From positions 34,116 through 98,115 of the forward strand of contig CAYOLL010000001.1 of assembly GCA_964404765.1 (NCBI GenBank): a stretch of DNA of 64,000 nucleotides, written 5' to 3'. Shown here in pieces: positions 1-9,167 of the stretch (position 1 is the first letter of the stretch; each line of letters begins with the position of its first letter). The position numbers and the translations under genes were made by a program. The notes below the pieces were generated by a model. The model was not told the DNA's origin. It saw nothing but the letters and a program-made list of their open reading frames with translations, and did no database searches. The DNA is from CAYOLL01 sp964404765 [NCBI: uncultured Gemmatimonadota bacterium] (GTDB taxonomy: Bacteria; 4572-55).

Positions 1-2
1 CA

Positions 3-95
3 GGGAAGTTTTTGCAGTTCTATACAGCTGGCGTCTTGCTGTTGTCTGTTTTGTATGTGATCCGAGTTGTCTATATCTTTATGGTAATGGTATAA
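3..95 (+). CDS. Possible C-terminal end of a membrane protein (partial)
   Basis: Frame 3 is open from the left edge to a TAA at 93-95 and encodes about 30 residues rich in Leu, Val, Ile, Phe and Tyr, as in a final membrane helix. It runs convergently to the HD-domain gene, whose stop lies a few bases further on. The piece is too short to assign to a family; another frame is also open here, so this may be chance. Confidence 0.3.
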   Translation, partial: GKFLQFYTAGVLLLSVLYVIRVVYIFMVMV

Positions 96-100
96 TCAGA

Positions 101-733
101 TCAGAAAATTTTTAAGCGGTGGATTTCTGCTTTCAAATTCCGACGAGCAGGCGCTTCATATTGAATAAGCATCCGCTCGGTGTGATAAAGGTGTGGACGA
201 TTCAAAAACGCTTGCAGAACTTTTTTTCGCTTTTGACGATAGACAAGACCGGGCACCCAACCATATTCCTTGCGAATCGCTGCCGCGTATGCTTCGTAAT
301 TTGCAGTATCCGCGCCTAAAATGGCCAAGTCTGCATCCAGCAAAATGGCTGCGTCCGGTACGTCTGGCAGGAGCTCGTGTGTTTTTGTTGCCAGAATCAG
401 CTGCTCAACCCGACGGATCAATGCGGGATTCAAATGTTGCATCGCAAGTACATTTTGTGTGTATTCTGCGCTGCGCTCCTCGTTATCTTTGGCCTGAGGG
501 TTGTAAATGATGTCATGAAACCAGGCCGCCAGCCGCAGCTCCCAACAACCTGTATTACCGTCAGTCAGCCACTCGATACTATTCAGGACTTGGCTGATAT
601 GGTGCAGGTTGTGATAATGCCGACAAGGGTCGGTATATTTTTGGACTAATTCCTCATAAATTACGATGGCAACTGTTTCTGGGATTCCTAATTCATTTGC
701 CAGGTGCTGCCATTTTTGGCGTAGCGACTCCAT
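101..733 (-). CDS. HD-domain phosphohydrolase-like protein
   Basis: A 210-residue soluble protein. It carries the metal-binding HD pattern: a YHNLHH segment near residue 40, AAWFHD near residue 72 (the His-Asp pair) and LDADLAILG near residue 132 (a second Asp). This matches the 'predicted metal-dependent HD superfamily phosphohydrolase' group, whose substrate is unknown. The ATG at 733 is chosen because GGAG sits six bases upstream; the frame continues to a TTG at 745 that overlaps that ribosome site. It appears monocistronic. The 290 bases between it and the divergent PorV-like gene hold only short unsupported frames. Confidence 0.8.
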   Translation of the reverse strand: MESLRQKWQHLANELGIPETVAIVIYEELVQKYTDPCRHYHNLHHISQVLNSIEWLTDGNTGCWELRLAAWFHDIIYNPQAKDNEERSAEYTQNVLAMQHLNPALIRRVEQLILATKTHELLPDVPDAAILLDADLAILGADTANYEAYAAAIRKEYGWVPGLVYRQKRKKVLQAFLNRPHLYHTERMLIQYEAPARRNLKAEIHRLKIF

Positions 734-1034
734 ATTATTCTCCAATTTTAACTATAAAACGCGAAGGACAAAAAAAAGGTTGCGTCTGTCAAAAGCGTGG
801 CTTATTTTGATTCAATCTACAAGCTGCTGACTCCCGCCAGCCAAAGCAATCTATACTTAAGCGGACAAAGGCTTTGCTTTTGTCGTTTCTGAAATGTGGG
901 CGAGAAAATTGCCGGACTATCAGTGGATTTTCTCCGATGCATTCAGATTTCAAACTTAACCTGTCTAAAGTTTCTTTATTTTTAAATTTCCCATTATCTT
1001 TTAAATTTTGCAAGTACTTCCGGAGGTTTTTTTA

Positions 1035-1934
1035 ATGCGTTTAAAAATGATTGCTATTTTTGGAATTATCTGGTACGGATTAATTTCGTTGGCGTCTGCG
1101 GAATCCGGCACAGCTCTTTTGCAATTTCTCAAACTTGGCGCGGGCGCCCGTCCGGCTGGCATGGGCGATGCTTTTGTGGGCATGCGCGATAGCGGTGCGG
1201 GCGGGCTTTACTGGAATCCTGCTTTGGCCGGTTATGCCGAAAAGACGGAGGTCATGTTTAGCTATGCAAATTGGTTTATGGATACGAGCCACAACTATTT
1301 TGGTGGTGTCCGAAAATTCGGCAAATACAATGTTGGGCTAAACGTGGTCTATTTTGACGGCGGGGACTTTGAGTGGCGTGATGACAAGCCTTCCGAGACG
1401 CCGCAAGGCACGTTTTCTGCGAATGATTTGGCAATTGGTTTGACTGTGGCCCGGCGGGTAACCAACGATATTTCATTTGGTTTAACCGCCAAATATTTGT
1501 TTGAAAAAATCCAGGCCGAAGAAGCAAAGGGTTATGCTGTGGATCTGGGTCTGCTCTATGAACCGATTATTGACAAGCTGGCAATCGGTTTTTCCATTTC
1601 TAATATTGGCCCTAAAATGAAGTTCATTGCCGATGAATTCGAGTTGCCCATGGTTGTTCGCGCCGGCTTTACTTATCCTCTTAATCGGTTTACTGTAATG
1701 GCTGTTGATTTTAACAAGGCTTCCGACACTGGCTTGCGTTTGCAGACGGGTTTGGAACTAAGTATTCGCCATATTTTGACCGTGCGCGCCGGTTATAAAG
1801 TTAATCATGATACAGAGGATTTTACTGCGGGGAGCGGCATTGCTTTTAAAAATTATCGAATTGATTACGCCTTTGTGCCACATTCCGATAATTTAGGCGA
1901 TGTACATTATTTTGCTATCGGCATTAAGTTTTAG
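1035..1934 (+). CDS. PorV/PorQ family outer-membrane beta-barrel protein
   Basis: A 299-residue protein with a clear signal peptide (charged MRLK start, hydrophobic stretch, cleavage after ASA near residue 22). The mature start, with FLKLGAGARPAGMGDAF followed by GGLYWNPA, is typical of the PorV/PorQ family (UPF0164) of FCB-group bacteria. The rest alternates short amphipathic strands and turns and ends in Phe, as outer-membrane barrels do. The ATG at 1035 follows GGAGG with eight bases spacing. In Bacteroidetes PorV helps deliver type IX secretion substrates; in KSB1-like lineages the family is common without proven roles, so no specific secretion function is claimed. Confidence 0.85.
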   Translation: MRLKMIAIFGIIWYGLISLASAESGTALLQFLKLGAGARPAGMGDAFVGMRDSGAGGLYWNPALAGYAEKTEVMFSYANWFMDTSHNYFGGVRKFGKYNVGLNVVYFDGGDFEWRDDKPSETPQGTFSANDLAIGLTVARRVTNDISFGLTAKYLFEKIQAEEAKGYAVDLGLLYEPIIDKLAIGFSISNIGPKMKFIADEFELPMVVRAGFTYPLNRFTVMAVDFNKASDTGLRLQTGLELSIRHILTVRAGYKVNHDTEDFTAGSGIAFKNYRIDYAFVPHSDNLGDVHYFAIGIKF

Positions 1935-2013
1935 TTGGTGTACTTGATCCTGAATTGTTCATCAGATCATCGTACCTCAAAAGTCCAATCTTTGATTTTT
2001 GAGCAAAAAAAAA

Positions 2014-2082
2014 CTAACTGCAGAGTTCCGCCAAGTTTTTCTCTGCGAAACTTCGCGCCACACTTTGCGAAACTTTACGGTT
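2014..2082. repeat. Decayed palindromic repeat of the 'AACTTTGCG' type
   Basis: Two imperfect inverted arms, CTAACTGCAGAGTTCCGC on the left and GCGAAACTTTACGGTTAG on the right, enclose further TGCGAAACTT motifs. A better-preserved relative lies at 50631-50723. The right arm overlaps the stop codon of the flippase gene. Confidence 0.5.
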
Positions 2083-2782
2083 AGCCATTTGGTTCCGGTT
2101 TGTCCTGGTTAGGTCTTTGCGTGAGAGTTGAGCGGGCTTTACCAATGGTTTTTCGTAGCGCAATCTCAATAATTCCGGAACTTTTAATATCATTATAAAA
2201 CGGGAGTATACAAAAACCGATACCCAAAACGGTTATAAAAATGCGAACTGATATAGAGACATTCGCAAAATTATAGGGCAGTGTAATTGATTGTGAGATG
2301 GATGTAAGACCGGTTATGAGTAATATTATTAAAAACGAGAACTTCCAGCGGTTTGGCACAAAAAAAAGTCGATTAGAAATGATTAATTTAAATATACAGC
2401 CAATCAAGCTTGAAATTGTGGTTGCAACTCCGGCGCCAATAATCCCAAATGATGGGACAAGTGCGTAGTTTAAGCCAATATTTATCCCACCGGAAATGAC
2501 AAAAACGACCATGTCCCAATACGTTTTTTTCTGGATCAGTGGGCCAGGCGCAAAATATCCGCCTAAATAATAGAGGATTGAGCTGCACAGTATCCAGGGG
2601 ATGTACACGCCAATATTATCGTAGGCACTATGCGCACTAAATAATTTGATGACGGGGGCGCCCCATAGTCCGGCGATAATTATCGATACCAGGCCAAGCG
2701 CTGAGAACCCGCTAAAAAAATAGGCATAACGCGAAGGCGCCCAAGATTCTCGAAATGTAGCCAGGATATAAGGAGCCCAGGC
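2081..2782 (-). CDS. Wzx-like polysaccharide flippase, 3' part after frameshift
   Basis: This is the C-terminal continuation of the gene at 2680-3600. The reading frame resumes directly after an A9 tract (2783-2791, plus strand) and is open with no stop before 2081; it has no own start codon or ribosome site at the junction. It encodes about 230 residues with several hydrophobic helices (for example around ILCSSILYYLGGYF and VVFVISGGINIGLNYALV) typical of the second half of MATE/MVF-fold exporters. Adding one A to the tract fuses the two parts into a 506-residue protein, the usual length of Wzx-type O-unit or capsule-unit flippases. Confidence 0.75.
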   Translation of the reverse strand, partial: AWAPYILATFRESWAPSRYAYFFSGFSALGLVSIIIAGLWGAPVIKLFSAHSAYDNIGVYIPWILCSSILYYLGGYFAPGPLIQKKTYWDMVVFVISGGINIGLNYALVPSFGIIGAGVATTISSLIGCIFKLIISNRLFFVPNRWKFSFLIILLITGLTSISQSITLPYNFANVSISVRIFITVLGIGFCILPFYNDIKSSGIIEIALRKTIGKARSTLTQRPNQDKPEPNG

Positions 2783-3600
2783 AAAAAAAAACCGGATACC
2801 GCAGTATCAAATACACTAGCTATTGTACCAGCCACGGAAAAAACACCGACTTCGTTCATCGATGTAAAGCCTGCTAAAAAAACACGGTCAACAAATCGAG
2901 TGGAAAATGCAAACACGTTGAGACCCAATAACGGCAAAGAATAAGCAATAAGTTCGCGCATTTTGCTCTTCGAAATTTGTGAAAGACGTATGTAGTTTCC
3001 GACCGTTGAAATTGCCAAAACACCGGTAGCAATGACAATACAACCGGTAAAGGTAAGGATTGCCTGACTTCGCCATTCCCAAAAAATTAAACCGATCACG
3101 GTAATAATGCCACCGATGCCTGCTTGTAAAATTGTAATTTGCAAATAATATTGTGACCGAAATGTCCATTTTAAAAGGCTCATCCCTACATAACGAATGC
3201 CTTCAGCCACGGTGGACAAAGCAACAACGGCAACAAAAGCCCACACCTTATCAACTTCCTTAAAGATTTTTGGGACAATAGGGGCGGATACAAAAATCAA
3301 CACAACCATCACAGCCATTCCTATTGCGCTGATGAAAAAGGAAGATGAAAGATAAGCCTGTTTTTCCTGCTCATCCTTTGCGTCAATAAAAAATCGAGGC
3401 AGTCCGTCAGAGGCAACCGACAATAAACCAACGACCGACAAAAAGGCGGCAATTGTCAGAACCAGTTGAAAATATCCGTATTCTGCCGGGCTAAAGTAGG
3501 CGATCGTCAACGGGGCAATAGCCAACTTAATGATTCGGGAAACCCAATTGGCTGCTGAGTAAAAGAAGGTATCTTTAAAGAGGGTGGTTTTAGGCGTCAT
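2680..3600 (-). CDS. Wzx-like polysaccharide flippase, 5' part (frameshifted)
   Basis: The N-terminal two thirds of a multi-pass membrane protein of the polysaccharide biosynthesis/MATE-like family, which moves lipid-linked oligosaccharides across the inner membrane. Repeated hydrophobic helices start near residue 15, and the segment FSPAEYGYFQLVLTIAAFLS is characteristic of the family's first two helices. The ATG at 3600 overlaps the end of the upstream glycosyltransferase gene by 11 bases. True homology ends at the A9 tract at 2783-2791; the last ~35 codons of this frame (to 2680) are read out of frame. See the 3' part. Confidence 0.8.
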   Translation of the reverse strand: MTPKTTLFKDTFFYSAANWVSRIIKLAIAPLTIAYFSPAEYGYFQLVLTIAAFLSVVGLLSVASDGLPRFFIDAKDEQEKQAYLSSSFFISAIGMAVMVVLIFVSAPIVPKIFKEVDKVWAFVAVVALSTVAEGIRYVGMSLLKWTFRSQYYLQITILQAGIGGIITVIGLIFWEWRSQAILTFTGCIVIATGVLAISTVGNYIRLSQISKSKMRELIAYSLPLLGLNVFAFSTRFVDRVFLAGFTSMNEVGVFSVAGTIASVFDTAVSGFFLPGLLISWLHFENLGRLRVMPIFLAGSQRLAWYR

Positions 3601-4903
3601 TTTTTGTCGGGGGGTGTGCCAATTCAAGGAGTTGTCGAATGAGAAACGGCTTGTCGGATAATTGCAGGGCTTCTACACCGCCGCTGTCAATCACCGCTTT
3701 TACCAAAACTTGCAGCCGTTCTTTGGAAAGCCCGCCACCATAGCAATAGGCCAACCGTGAGGGATGGTATATCCATTCTAATGGAATATCACCTGAGATA
3801 ATTTGCAAAAACTTTTTGGCTACACATTTTGCTTCCCAATTGGTTTCGACAAAATCTTGTGCCTTTTGCCCTAACTCCAACCGAAAAGTGGTATCCGTAA
3901 TCATGCGTTCAATTGCGACTTCTATTTCTTCGGGTAGACAATATAAGGACGGCGGGATAAACGGCAGTTCAAAATCCTGTTCAATCTGTCTTACATAGTA
4001 GCCTCCCACAACCGCCGGTTTGCCAAAAAAAGCCGCTTCCGTGGCAAACCCTGCTAAGGGGGTGTCGCTATATAATTGGTCAACAACAAAATCACACCTC
4101 GTTAATTCTTCCAAAACAATTGCATGTGATTTGCCGGTAATCTCAATAAATTCAATAGAATACCCTTTTTCTTTCAGATTTTCTTTCAGACTTGAAATCG
4201 CTTTGCGAATATGATCGGAACCTTTTGCTTCGGGATGTGACGGCGCATGTAAAATTCGAATTGTACCGTGAGCTGTTGGCATATTATTAGTGCTTGTTAC
4301 TTTATCTTTAATAAAGGGAATTCCTATTGCAAGGGCAAGTATAAACGGACGCTCATGAAACACCGCTTGAGGCGGATGTTGAAGAATAAAATCGGCATAA
4401 GATTCAATTTTACAAATACGCTTTTTTGTCTTCTTAGCTAATAAAACACACGCTTCAATACTTCTACCGGAGTTTGAAGCCATCAAGACCCCATCTAAGT
4501 ACGGCGGACGGGAGTCACTCCCATGAAAAACATATACAATTTTTTTCCGCAGAAATCGTAGTAAGGGCAGTTCATAGTAGCGAAAGAACGTTGTTCCAAA
4601 ACTATATATAAACACATCGTGTGTACATAGCAGCCAACTCATAACTACAATTCGCAGAATAAACTCACAAATCCATAATGCGCCTTGAGGCAAAATGCCG
4701 GATGATTTCCGAATGGCGTCCATACGCTTCCATGAAGCGTGTTCCAACAATTTAACAATCTTAGGTTGTCGGCGCACTTCGGCATATTTATGCTGTGAGT
4801 TAAATAAATTTATGTAGGTAACCTGATGCCCTAAATCTTGAAAACCTTGAGCCAGATTTGTGTAATAACCCGCTATTTCATACAGACCGAGAAAAATGCG
4901 CAT
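3590..4903 (-). CDS. Glycosyltransferase (GT-B fold, group-1-like)
   Basis: A 437-residue protein that starts with a GT-B N-terminal beta-alpha unit (GLYEIAGYYTNLAQGFQDLG, then VTYIN) and has a C-terminal half resembling group 1 transferases: RILHAPSHPEAKGSD, a CDFVVDQLY segment, then GFATEAAFFGKPAVVGG, the place where the donor nucleotide-sugar normally binds. It would add a sugar to the lipid-linked repeat unit on the cytoplasmic face of the inner membrane. It is translationally coupled to the flippase gene (11-base overlap) and follows the LpxD-like gene after 36 bases. Donor and acceptor cannot be read from the sequence. Confidence 0.8.
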   Translation of the reverse strand: MRIFLGLYEIAGYYTNLAQGFQDLGHQVTYINLFNSQHKYAEVRRQPKIVKLLEHASWKRMDAIRKSSGILPQGALWICEFILRIVVMSWLLCTHDVFIYSFGTTFFRYYELPLLRFLRKKIVYVFHGSDSRPPYLDGVLMASNSGRSIEACVLLAKKTKKRICKIESYADFILQHPPQAVFHERPFILALAIGIPFIKDKVTSTNNMPTAHGTIRILHAPSHPEAKGSDHIRKAISSLKENLKEKGYSIEFIEITGKSHAIVLEELTRCDFVVDQLYSDTPLAGFATEAAFFGKPAVVGGYYVRQIEQDFELPFIPPSLYCLPEEIEVAIERMITDTTFRLELGQKAQDFVETNWEAKCVAKKFLQIISGDIPLEWIYHPSRLAYCYGGGLSKERLQVLVKAVIDSGGVEALQLSDKPFLIRQLLELAHPPTKNDA

Positions 4904-4939
4904 AATATCGGTACGATTAGCCTACATTAATTAACGATT

Positions 4940-5887
4940 TTAACGATTTAAATTTTTAAGCTTTTTTTGTATTTCTAAAAATTCCGACAACGGTTTGGCG
5001 GGCGAACCTGTCCATGTCTCGCCTGCCGGCACATTTTTCGTAACCACTGCGCCTAACCCTACTGTCGATTTTGCTCCAATTATTAAACCGTCTCGTAATG
5101 CAGCGCTTGGCGCAATCCAGCTAAAATCTTCTATAATAGTACTGCCGCCAATCATGGCATGTGCAATTACAGTCGCATGTTGTCCAATCGTGACATTATG
5201 AGCGATATGAACCAGATTGTCGATTTTTGCGCCTTTACGGATGATCGTATTGCCAAGAGTTCCACGGTCAATACACGTATTTGCGCCTATTTCAACGTCT
5301 TCCTCAATGAGAACCCCACCGATGTGCGGAAACTTTTCAAATTCTCCCTTCTCATTACGAGTGTAGCCAAATCCATCTGCGCCAATAACAGTTCCAGCAT
5401 GAATAATTACATGCTTTCTGATCGTGACATTATCGTAAATATAACAATGGCCATAAATAACACTGTCCTGGTCTATTTCGGATTTTCCAATAAAAGTAAA
5501 AGGACCAATATATGTTTCAGGGTGGACATGAGCCTCAGGATGGATGTACGCCGTTGGATGGATTCCATATAACGGTTTTTGGCTAAACAGAGCGTCTACA
5601 ATTCTAATAAAACATAGCTTTGGATTTTCAACAATAATAAACAATTTGTTTTGTCGCAGAACCTCGCTTAGATGAATACTGTTGTCACAGATAATAATGT
5701 CGGCTCGTGTTTTTTCCAAAAGCTCTTGTTTATCTTTCCTTGTCGGATTAATCCAGACTATGGTATCGGATTCGGCTTCAAGAATTGGTTTTGCATTTGT
5801 AAAAAATCTATTCTCATAATTTCCTACAACTTGATAGGAGACATTACTAAGAAGTTTCTGTATATCTTCGAGCAAAAAATGCTTCAT
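4940..5887 (-). CDS. LpxD-like left-handed beta-helix N-acyltransferase
   Basis: A 315-residue protein with an N-terminal LpxD-type domain (residues 1-105), then about ten hexapeptide repeats (105-290) and a C-terminal amphipathic tail. It shows the LpxD signatures VIGADGFGY (168-175), [10 protein letters not shown] (200-209) and NLVHIAHN, where His230 corresponds to the catalytic base. LpxD transfers a 3-hydroxyacyl chain from ACP to a UDP-amino sugar. Because this copy sits in a sugar cluster with its own ACP, FabG- and FabH-like genes, it may acylate a repeat-unit amino sugar rather than lipid A. It starts two bases after the stop of the deacetylase-like gene. Confidence 0.8.
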   Translation of the reverse strand: MKHFLLEDIQKLLSNVSYQVVGNYENRFFTNAKPILEAESDTIVWINPTRKDKQELLEKTRADIIICDNSIHLSEVLRQNKLFIIVENPKLCFIRIVDALFSQKPLYGIHPTAYIHPEAHVHPETYIGPFTFIGKSEIDQDSVIYGHCYIYDNVTIRKHVIIHAGTVIGADGFGYTRNEKGEFEKFPHIGGVLIEEDVEIGANTCIDRGTLGNTIIRKGAKIDNLVHIAHNVTIGQHATVIAHAMIGGSTIIEDFSWIAPSAALRDGLIIGAKSTVGLGAVVTKNVPAGETWTGSPAKPLSEFLEIQKKLKNLNR

Positions 5888-5889
5888 AA

Positions 5890-6369
5890 TTATATCTTCC
5901 TTTCGTCTTCCCAGTCAATAATTAGTCGTTCAGCAGCTTTAAGAGTGCTGTCATAATACTGCCAATTACGCAAGGCCCGTTGTTGAATGCAACGTTCGAT
6001 TCGTTCCTTTGGTGACATTGTATTTTCTTGCCACCACTCCGGATGCGTCAAAACTTGAAGGTGTGAATCCTCTGCTTTTTCTAACACATCGTAAAGTCGT
6101 CGATGTCGCCAATAACCATTTGAATCCGAGCAATAACCCACTTCTTTTTGAAAATAATCGGCATAAGTATTAATTAAGCCGCCATAACTCCACTGCCGAT
6201 AATTGTCCAGTAAAAACGGCGTCGGATTGTGAAAAGAAAACACTTTTATCTCAACATCGAAAAAATCTTCCAACATGCGCCGATCTTGTATTAAATACTT
6301 TTCAAGGTCTGATTCACTTTGAATTACTCTATCTTCGCTATCAAGATGAAGACCGATGGAATGGCCCAA
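5890..6369 (-). CDS. Polysaccharide deacetylase-like protein, 3' part after frameshift
   Basis: This frame continues the gene at 6324-6668. It encodes about 155 residues with [11 protein letters not shown], a FSFHNPTP segment and a LTHPEWW segment, the motif pattern of NodB-like/TIM-barrel deacetylase relatives often found in polysaccharide loci. The apparent TTG start at 6369 has no convincing ribosome site. The homologous part begins at the T7 tract (6387-6393). One extra base there gives a single 259-residue protein. Its likely substrate is an acylated amino sugar, by analogy only. Confidence 0.65.
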   Translation of the reverse strand: MGHSIGLHLDSEDRVIQSESDLEKYLIQDRRMLEDFFDVEIKVFSFHNPTPFLLDNYRQWSYGGLINTYADYFQKEVGYCSDSNGYWRHRRLYDVLEKAEDSHLQVLTHPEWWQENTMSPKERIERCIQQRALRNWQYYDSTLKAAERLIIDWEDERKI

Positions 6370-6668
6370 TTTAATGATCGCTCTGATTTTTTTGCAGTTT
6401 CGTTCTCAAAAACATTGTAAAAAACGCTCTGAAGATGAAGAAAATATGTTGCGGGAACATCTTCGGAAGCTTCAATTTCGGCCAATCTTTGCGCACGTTG
6501 GGGAGAGAAATCAATGTCGTGTCGCCAAAGAATAAAACGCTCGGACTTATTGAAAGATAAATAGCTTCTAAATGTATACTTTGATTTAGCAAGTTTCAAC
6601 AGTTCCCTATAATGAGCTGTTGTAAAATCAGAAAAATGATAGCGCACTGCGTTTTTATTTATGGTCAT
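6324..6668 (-). CDS. Polysaccharide deacetylase-like protein, 5' part (frameshifted)
   Basis: The N-terminal ~95 residues include ILWRHDIDFSPQRA, the His-Asp-x-Asp metal-site motif of the deacetylase-like group, followed by DVPATYFLH. After NETAKK the frame leaves homology: the T7 tract at 6387-6393 lacks one base. With eight Ts the reading becomes [16 protein letters not shown] and joins the 3' part. The 130 bases upstream, towards the AMP ligase gene, hold no gene. Confidence 0.65.
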   Translation of the reverse strand: MTINKNAVRYHFSDFTTAHYRELLKLAKSKYTFRSYLSFNKSERFILWRHDIDFSPQRAQRLAEIEASEDVPATYFLHLQSVFYNVFENETAKKSERSLNWAIPSVFILIAKIE

Positions 6669-6797
6669 ATTAGTTAATTTCCCCTATAGATTGAAAGCTC
6701 AATAGATTGACCTCTGTCCAGTCTATTTTTGTAGCAGCCTTTAAAACAGAGCCAAGCACCCAAATTTTGAACGTCCTAAAATTTTAGCGATGTGAAG

Positions 6798-8144
6798 CTA
6801 TACCTGTCTTATTTTTTTAAAGCGTGCACTGTGCTCAATTTTGTCAACAATAAATATCTTAACCGGGACTTTAAATTTTTCCAGCTTATGGGCGCAGTGC
6901 TTTTTTATTGTTAAGATAAGCTTTTTTTCATCATCAATTTTTATTTTTGTACAGACTTTGGCGCAAACAATATTTCCAATAATGGGGTTCTTTTCGGCAT
7001 AGACTTGGGACTCGATAACTTCATCCAATTCCTGAATAACACTTTCAATTTCGGCGGGGTACACTTTCTCTCCGCCGACATTTATAATTTCCGATTGCCG
7101 CCCAAGTACTCTAATATACTCGCCGTCGATCTCAACCACATCATTTGTGTTAAACCAGCCATCCGCAGTAAAGGGGCTTGGGGCATTCAAGTAACCTAAC
7201 ATTGTAGATTCTGATTTAATTTGAAGAATACCATCAATTATACGAGTCAGATAACCTTCCCCACCTACTTTGATAAAAAGGGAGTTGTTATTTTTTGTGT
7301 CTGTTCTTAAGACGCCAACTTCGATTAAACCATAGGTCTGCTTTAACTTTACAGTAGGGAAAATAGTATTCATTTTATCCAACGTCGCTTGCGTCATGGG
7401 CTCGGTACCATATGAAATTATTTTTAAACTGCTTAATGAGTAGTTTTCATATGCTTTGCTAATAATCAAAAGATTTAAAAAAGTTGGTGAGGCTGGCAAC
7501 AGCTCAATTTTGTAATTTTCAATCATCTTACAAATATTTTCCGGGGAGCGATCCTCCAGCGTAATCACAACACCGCCATTGGATAGGGTATGAAACATTG
7601 TATTAAGACCGCCCCAGTGATCAAAAAGTAAGAAATTTAAAGTTTTTAACGACTCTCGCGCAGTTTTAAATTTTTTTAATAGCGCAGAAAAATCGTGGAG
7701 CGCAGCTTTTGGCTTTCCTGAAGTTCCAGACGTAAAAAGAACCAAACCGGGCAAATCGTTTTTTTTAAGCTGCAGGTAAAGTGGGTGGTTACTGTTTTTT
7801 CCCAGATGTACAAGATTATCCATATCCTTTTCGTTAAAGCAAATAAGGAAATCTAACATTGCTATTTCATATTTCTGCTTATTGGTATATTTTTGGGAAT
7901 AGCTTAAAGGTACTACAATACATTTTTGCTCAATTAGCGCAAAAAGGGCAGCAATTGAATTAGGTGAGAAGTCACCTTCCAACCCAACAGCACTGCCAGT
8001 AGATATTTTATGCTTCACTAAGTACTGTCGCCAAAAGCGAATTTTTTTAGACAGGTATGCATAGTTGAAAACATTGTCACGCCAAATGATGGCATCGCGT
8101 TTGGAAAACACTTCAAATTTTTGGAGAAAAAAATCAATGTGCAT
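6798..8144 (-). CDS. AMP-dependent acyl ligase (ANL superfamily)
   Basis: A 448-residue adenylate-forming enzyme. Motif A3 reads LFTSGTSGKPKA (about 136-147), A5 is QTYGLIEVG, A7 is DGWFNTNDVV and A8 is RVLGRQSEIINVGGEKVYP. Near the C-terminus ARFKKIRQ carries the catalytic-lysine motif, without the usual Gly. The length is shorter than most acyl-CoA synthetases (500-550 residues), as is usual for stand-alone ligases that load acyl carrier proteins. It starts 12 bases after the FabH-like gene. I infer that it activates a carboxylic acid for the cluster's ACP; the acid is not predictable. Confidence 0.8.
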   Translation of the reverse strand: MHIDFFLQKFEVFSKRDAIIWRDNVFNYAYLSKKIRFWRQYLVKHKISTGSAVGLEGDFSPNSIAALFALIEQKCIVVPLSYSQKYTNKQKYEIAMLDFLICFNEKDMDNLVHLGKNSNHPLYLQLKKNDLPGLVLFTSGTSGKPKAALHDFSALLKKFKTARESLKTLNFLLFDHWGGLNTMFHTLSNGGVVITLEDRSPENICKMIENYKIELLPASPTFLNLLIISKAYENYSLSSLKIISYGTEPMTQATLDKMNTIFPTVKLKQTYGLIEVGVLRTDTKNNNSLFIKVGGEGYLTRIIDGILQIKSESTMLGYLNAPSPFTADGWFNTNDVVEIDGEYIRVLGRQSEIINVGGEKVYPAEIESVIQELDEVIESQVYAEKNPIIGNIVCAKVCTKIKIDDEKKLILTIKKHCAHKLEKFKVPVKIFIVDKIEHSARFKKIRQV

Positions 8145-8156
8145 TAGCGGATTCCG

Positions 8157-9167
8157 TTAAAATTCGATCAGCATCGTCGCATATGACATACCGACTCCAA
8201 ATCCAGATAACAGCACTTTATCACCGTCGGATATTTTGCCAAGGTCAATGGCGTCTTTTAGAGCGATTGGAATAGAGGCTGAAACGGTATTTCCTATTTC
8301 GGCAATATTAACAAATACTCTATCTCTATCTATTTTTAATAATTTAACGAGTGAGTCTAGGGTAAATTTACTAGCTTGATGAAATATAAATAAATTAATA
8401 TCAGAAAAAGTAAGCTTATTACGCATTAATATGTTTTGTATCTGTGTCGGTACTACAGAGTTTATAAATGCCCAAACGCCGATTCCATCCATATAAATGT
8501 CTTTTTGGGATCTGGTGTTACCTTTTTCATCGGCCCCTTCAGTTGTTGTCATAGCAGAATTCGGCAACCGACATCCACCAGCCGGGATGAAAAACTTTCT
8601 AAAGTTCTTCCCCGATGTTGCCAGGTCTATATCGATAATTCCTGTCTTGCTTTCAGACTTTTCAACAGTTGTTATTGAGGCGCCGTCACCAAACAAGACG
8701 CGTGTTGAGCGATCTCTTTTATTTATGAATTTAGAGTAGGTATCTGCATTAATAAGCACAATTTTTCGGCTCAGGCCTGACTTGATGAAACCGTGAGCCA
8801 TGGCTAAACCATACACATAGCCGGAGCATGCCAAATTAAAGTCATACGCAAAAACGGTATCGGGCAGGTTAAGATAATCATGCAGCAAGCATGAATTGGG
8901 TGGCATGATATAATCGGGCGATTGTGTGCAATAGATAACACCGTCCGTGTTCTTAAAGTAGAAAGGATTTTTTGCTAATACTTTGTCGCACAGGCGTTTA
9001 CTAAGATCAAACGCCGTTTCATTTTGATTGGCAATGTGCCGTTTTAGAACACCTGTTTTCGCCTCAACGGCCTCCATGTTCCAATCTGGATTTTCCCTTT
9101 TGAGGTCATCATTGGTAACAATACTTTCCGGTAAAAAATATTCAATTGCGTTCAGAACAGTCCCCAT
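8157..9167 (-). CDS. 3-oxoacyl-ACP synthase III (FabH-like)
   Basis: A 336-residue thiolase-fold condensing enzyme with the full KAS III triad: Cys114 in FNLACSGYVYG, His263 in FIFHQAS and Asn293 in IGNTVSASIP. The typical N-terminal TKTGVLKRH-like segment is at 38-44. It condenses an acyl-CoA primer with malonyl-ACP to start a chain. The ATG lies 26 bases inside the end of the MBL gene, indicating coupling. Placement with an ACP, a FabG-like reductase and two acyltransferases suggests making a short beta-hydroxyacyl group for a sugar, rather than bulk fatty acids. Confidence 0.9.
   Translation of the reverse strand: MGTVLNAIEYFLPESIVTNDDLKRENPDWNMEAVEAKTGVLKRHIANQNETAFDLSKRLCDKVLAKNPFYFKNTDGVIYCTQSPDYIMPPNSCLLHDYLNLPDTVFAYDFNLACSGYVYGLAMAHGFIKSGLSRKIVLINADTYSKFINKRDRSTRVLFGDGASITTVEKSESKTGIIDIDLATSGKNFRKFFIPAGGCRLPNSAMTTTEGADEKGNTRSQKDIYMDGIGVWAFINSVVPTQIQNILMRNKLTFSDINLFIFHQASKFTLDSLVKLLKIDRDRVFVNIAEIGNTVSASIPIALKDAIDLGKISDGDKVLLSGFGVGMSYATMLIEF

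Noticed and set aside
789-1013. A 74-codon minus-strand frame upstream of the PorV-like gene
   Set aside because: No ribosome site, no homology and odd composition.
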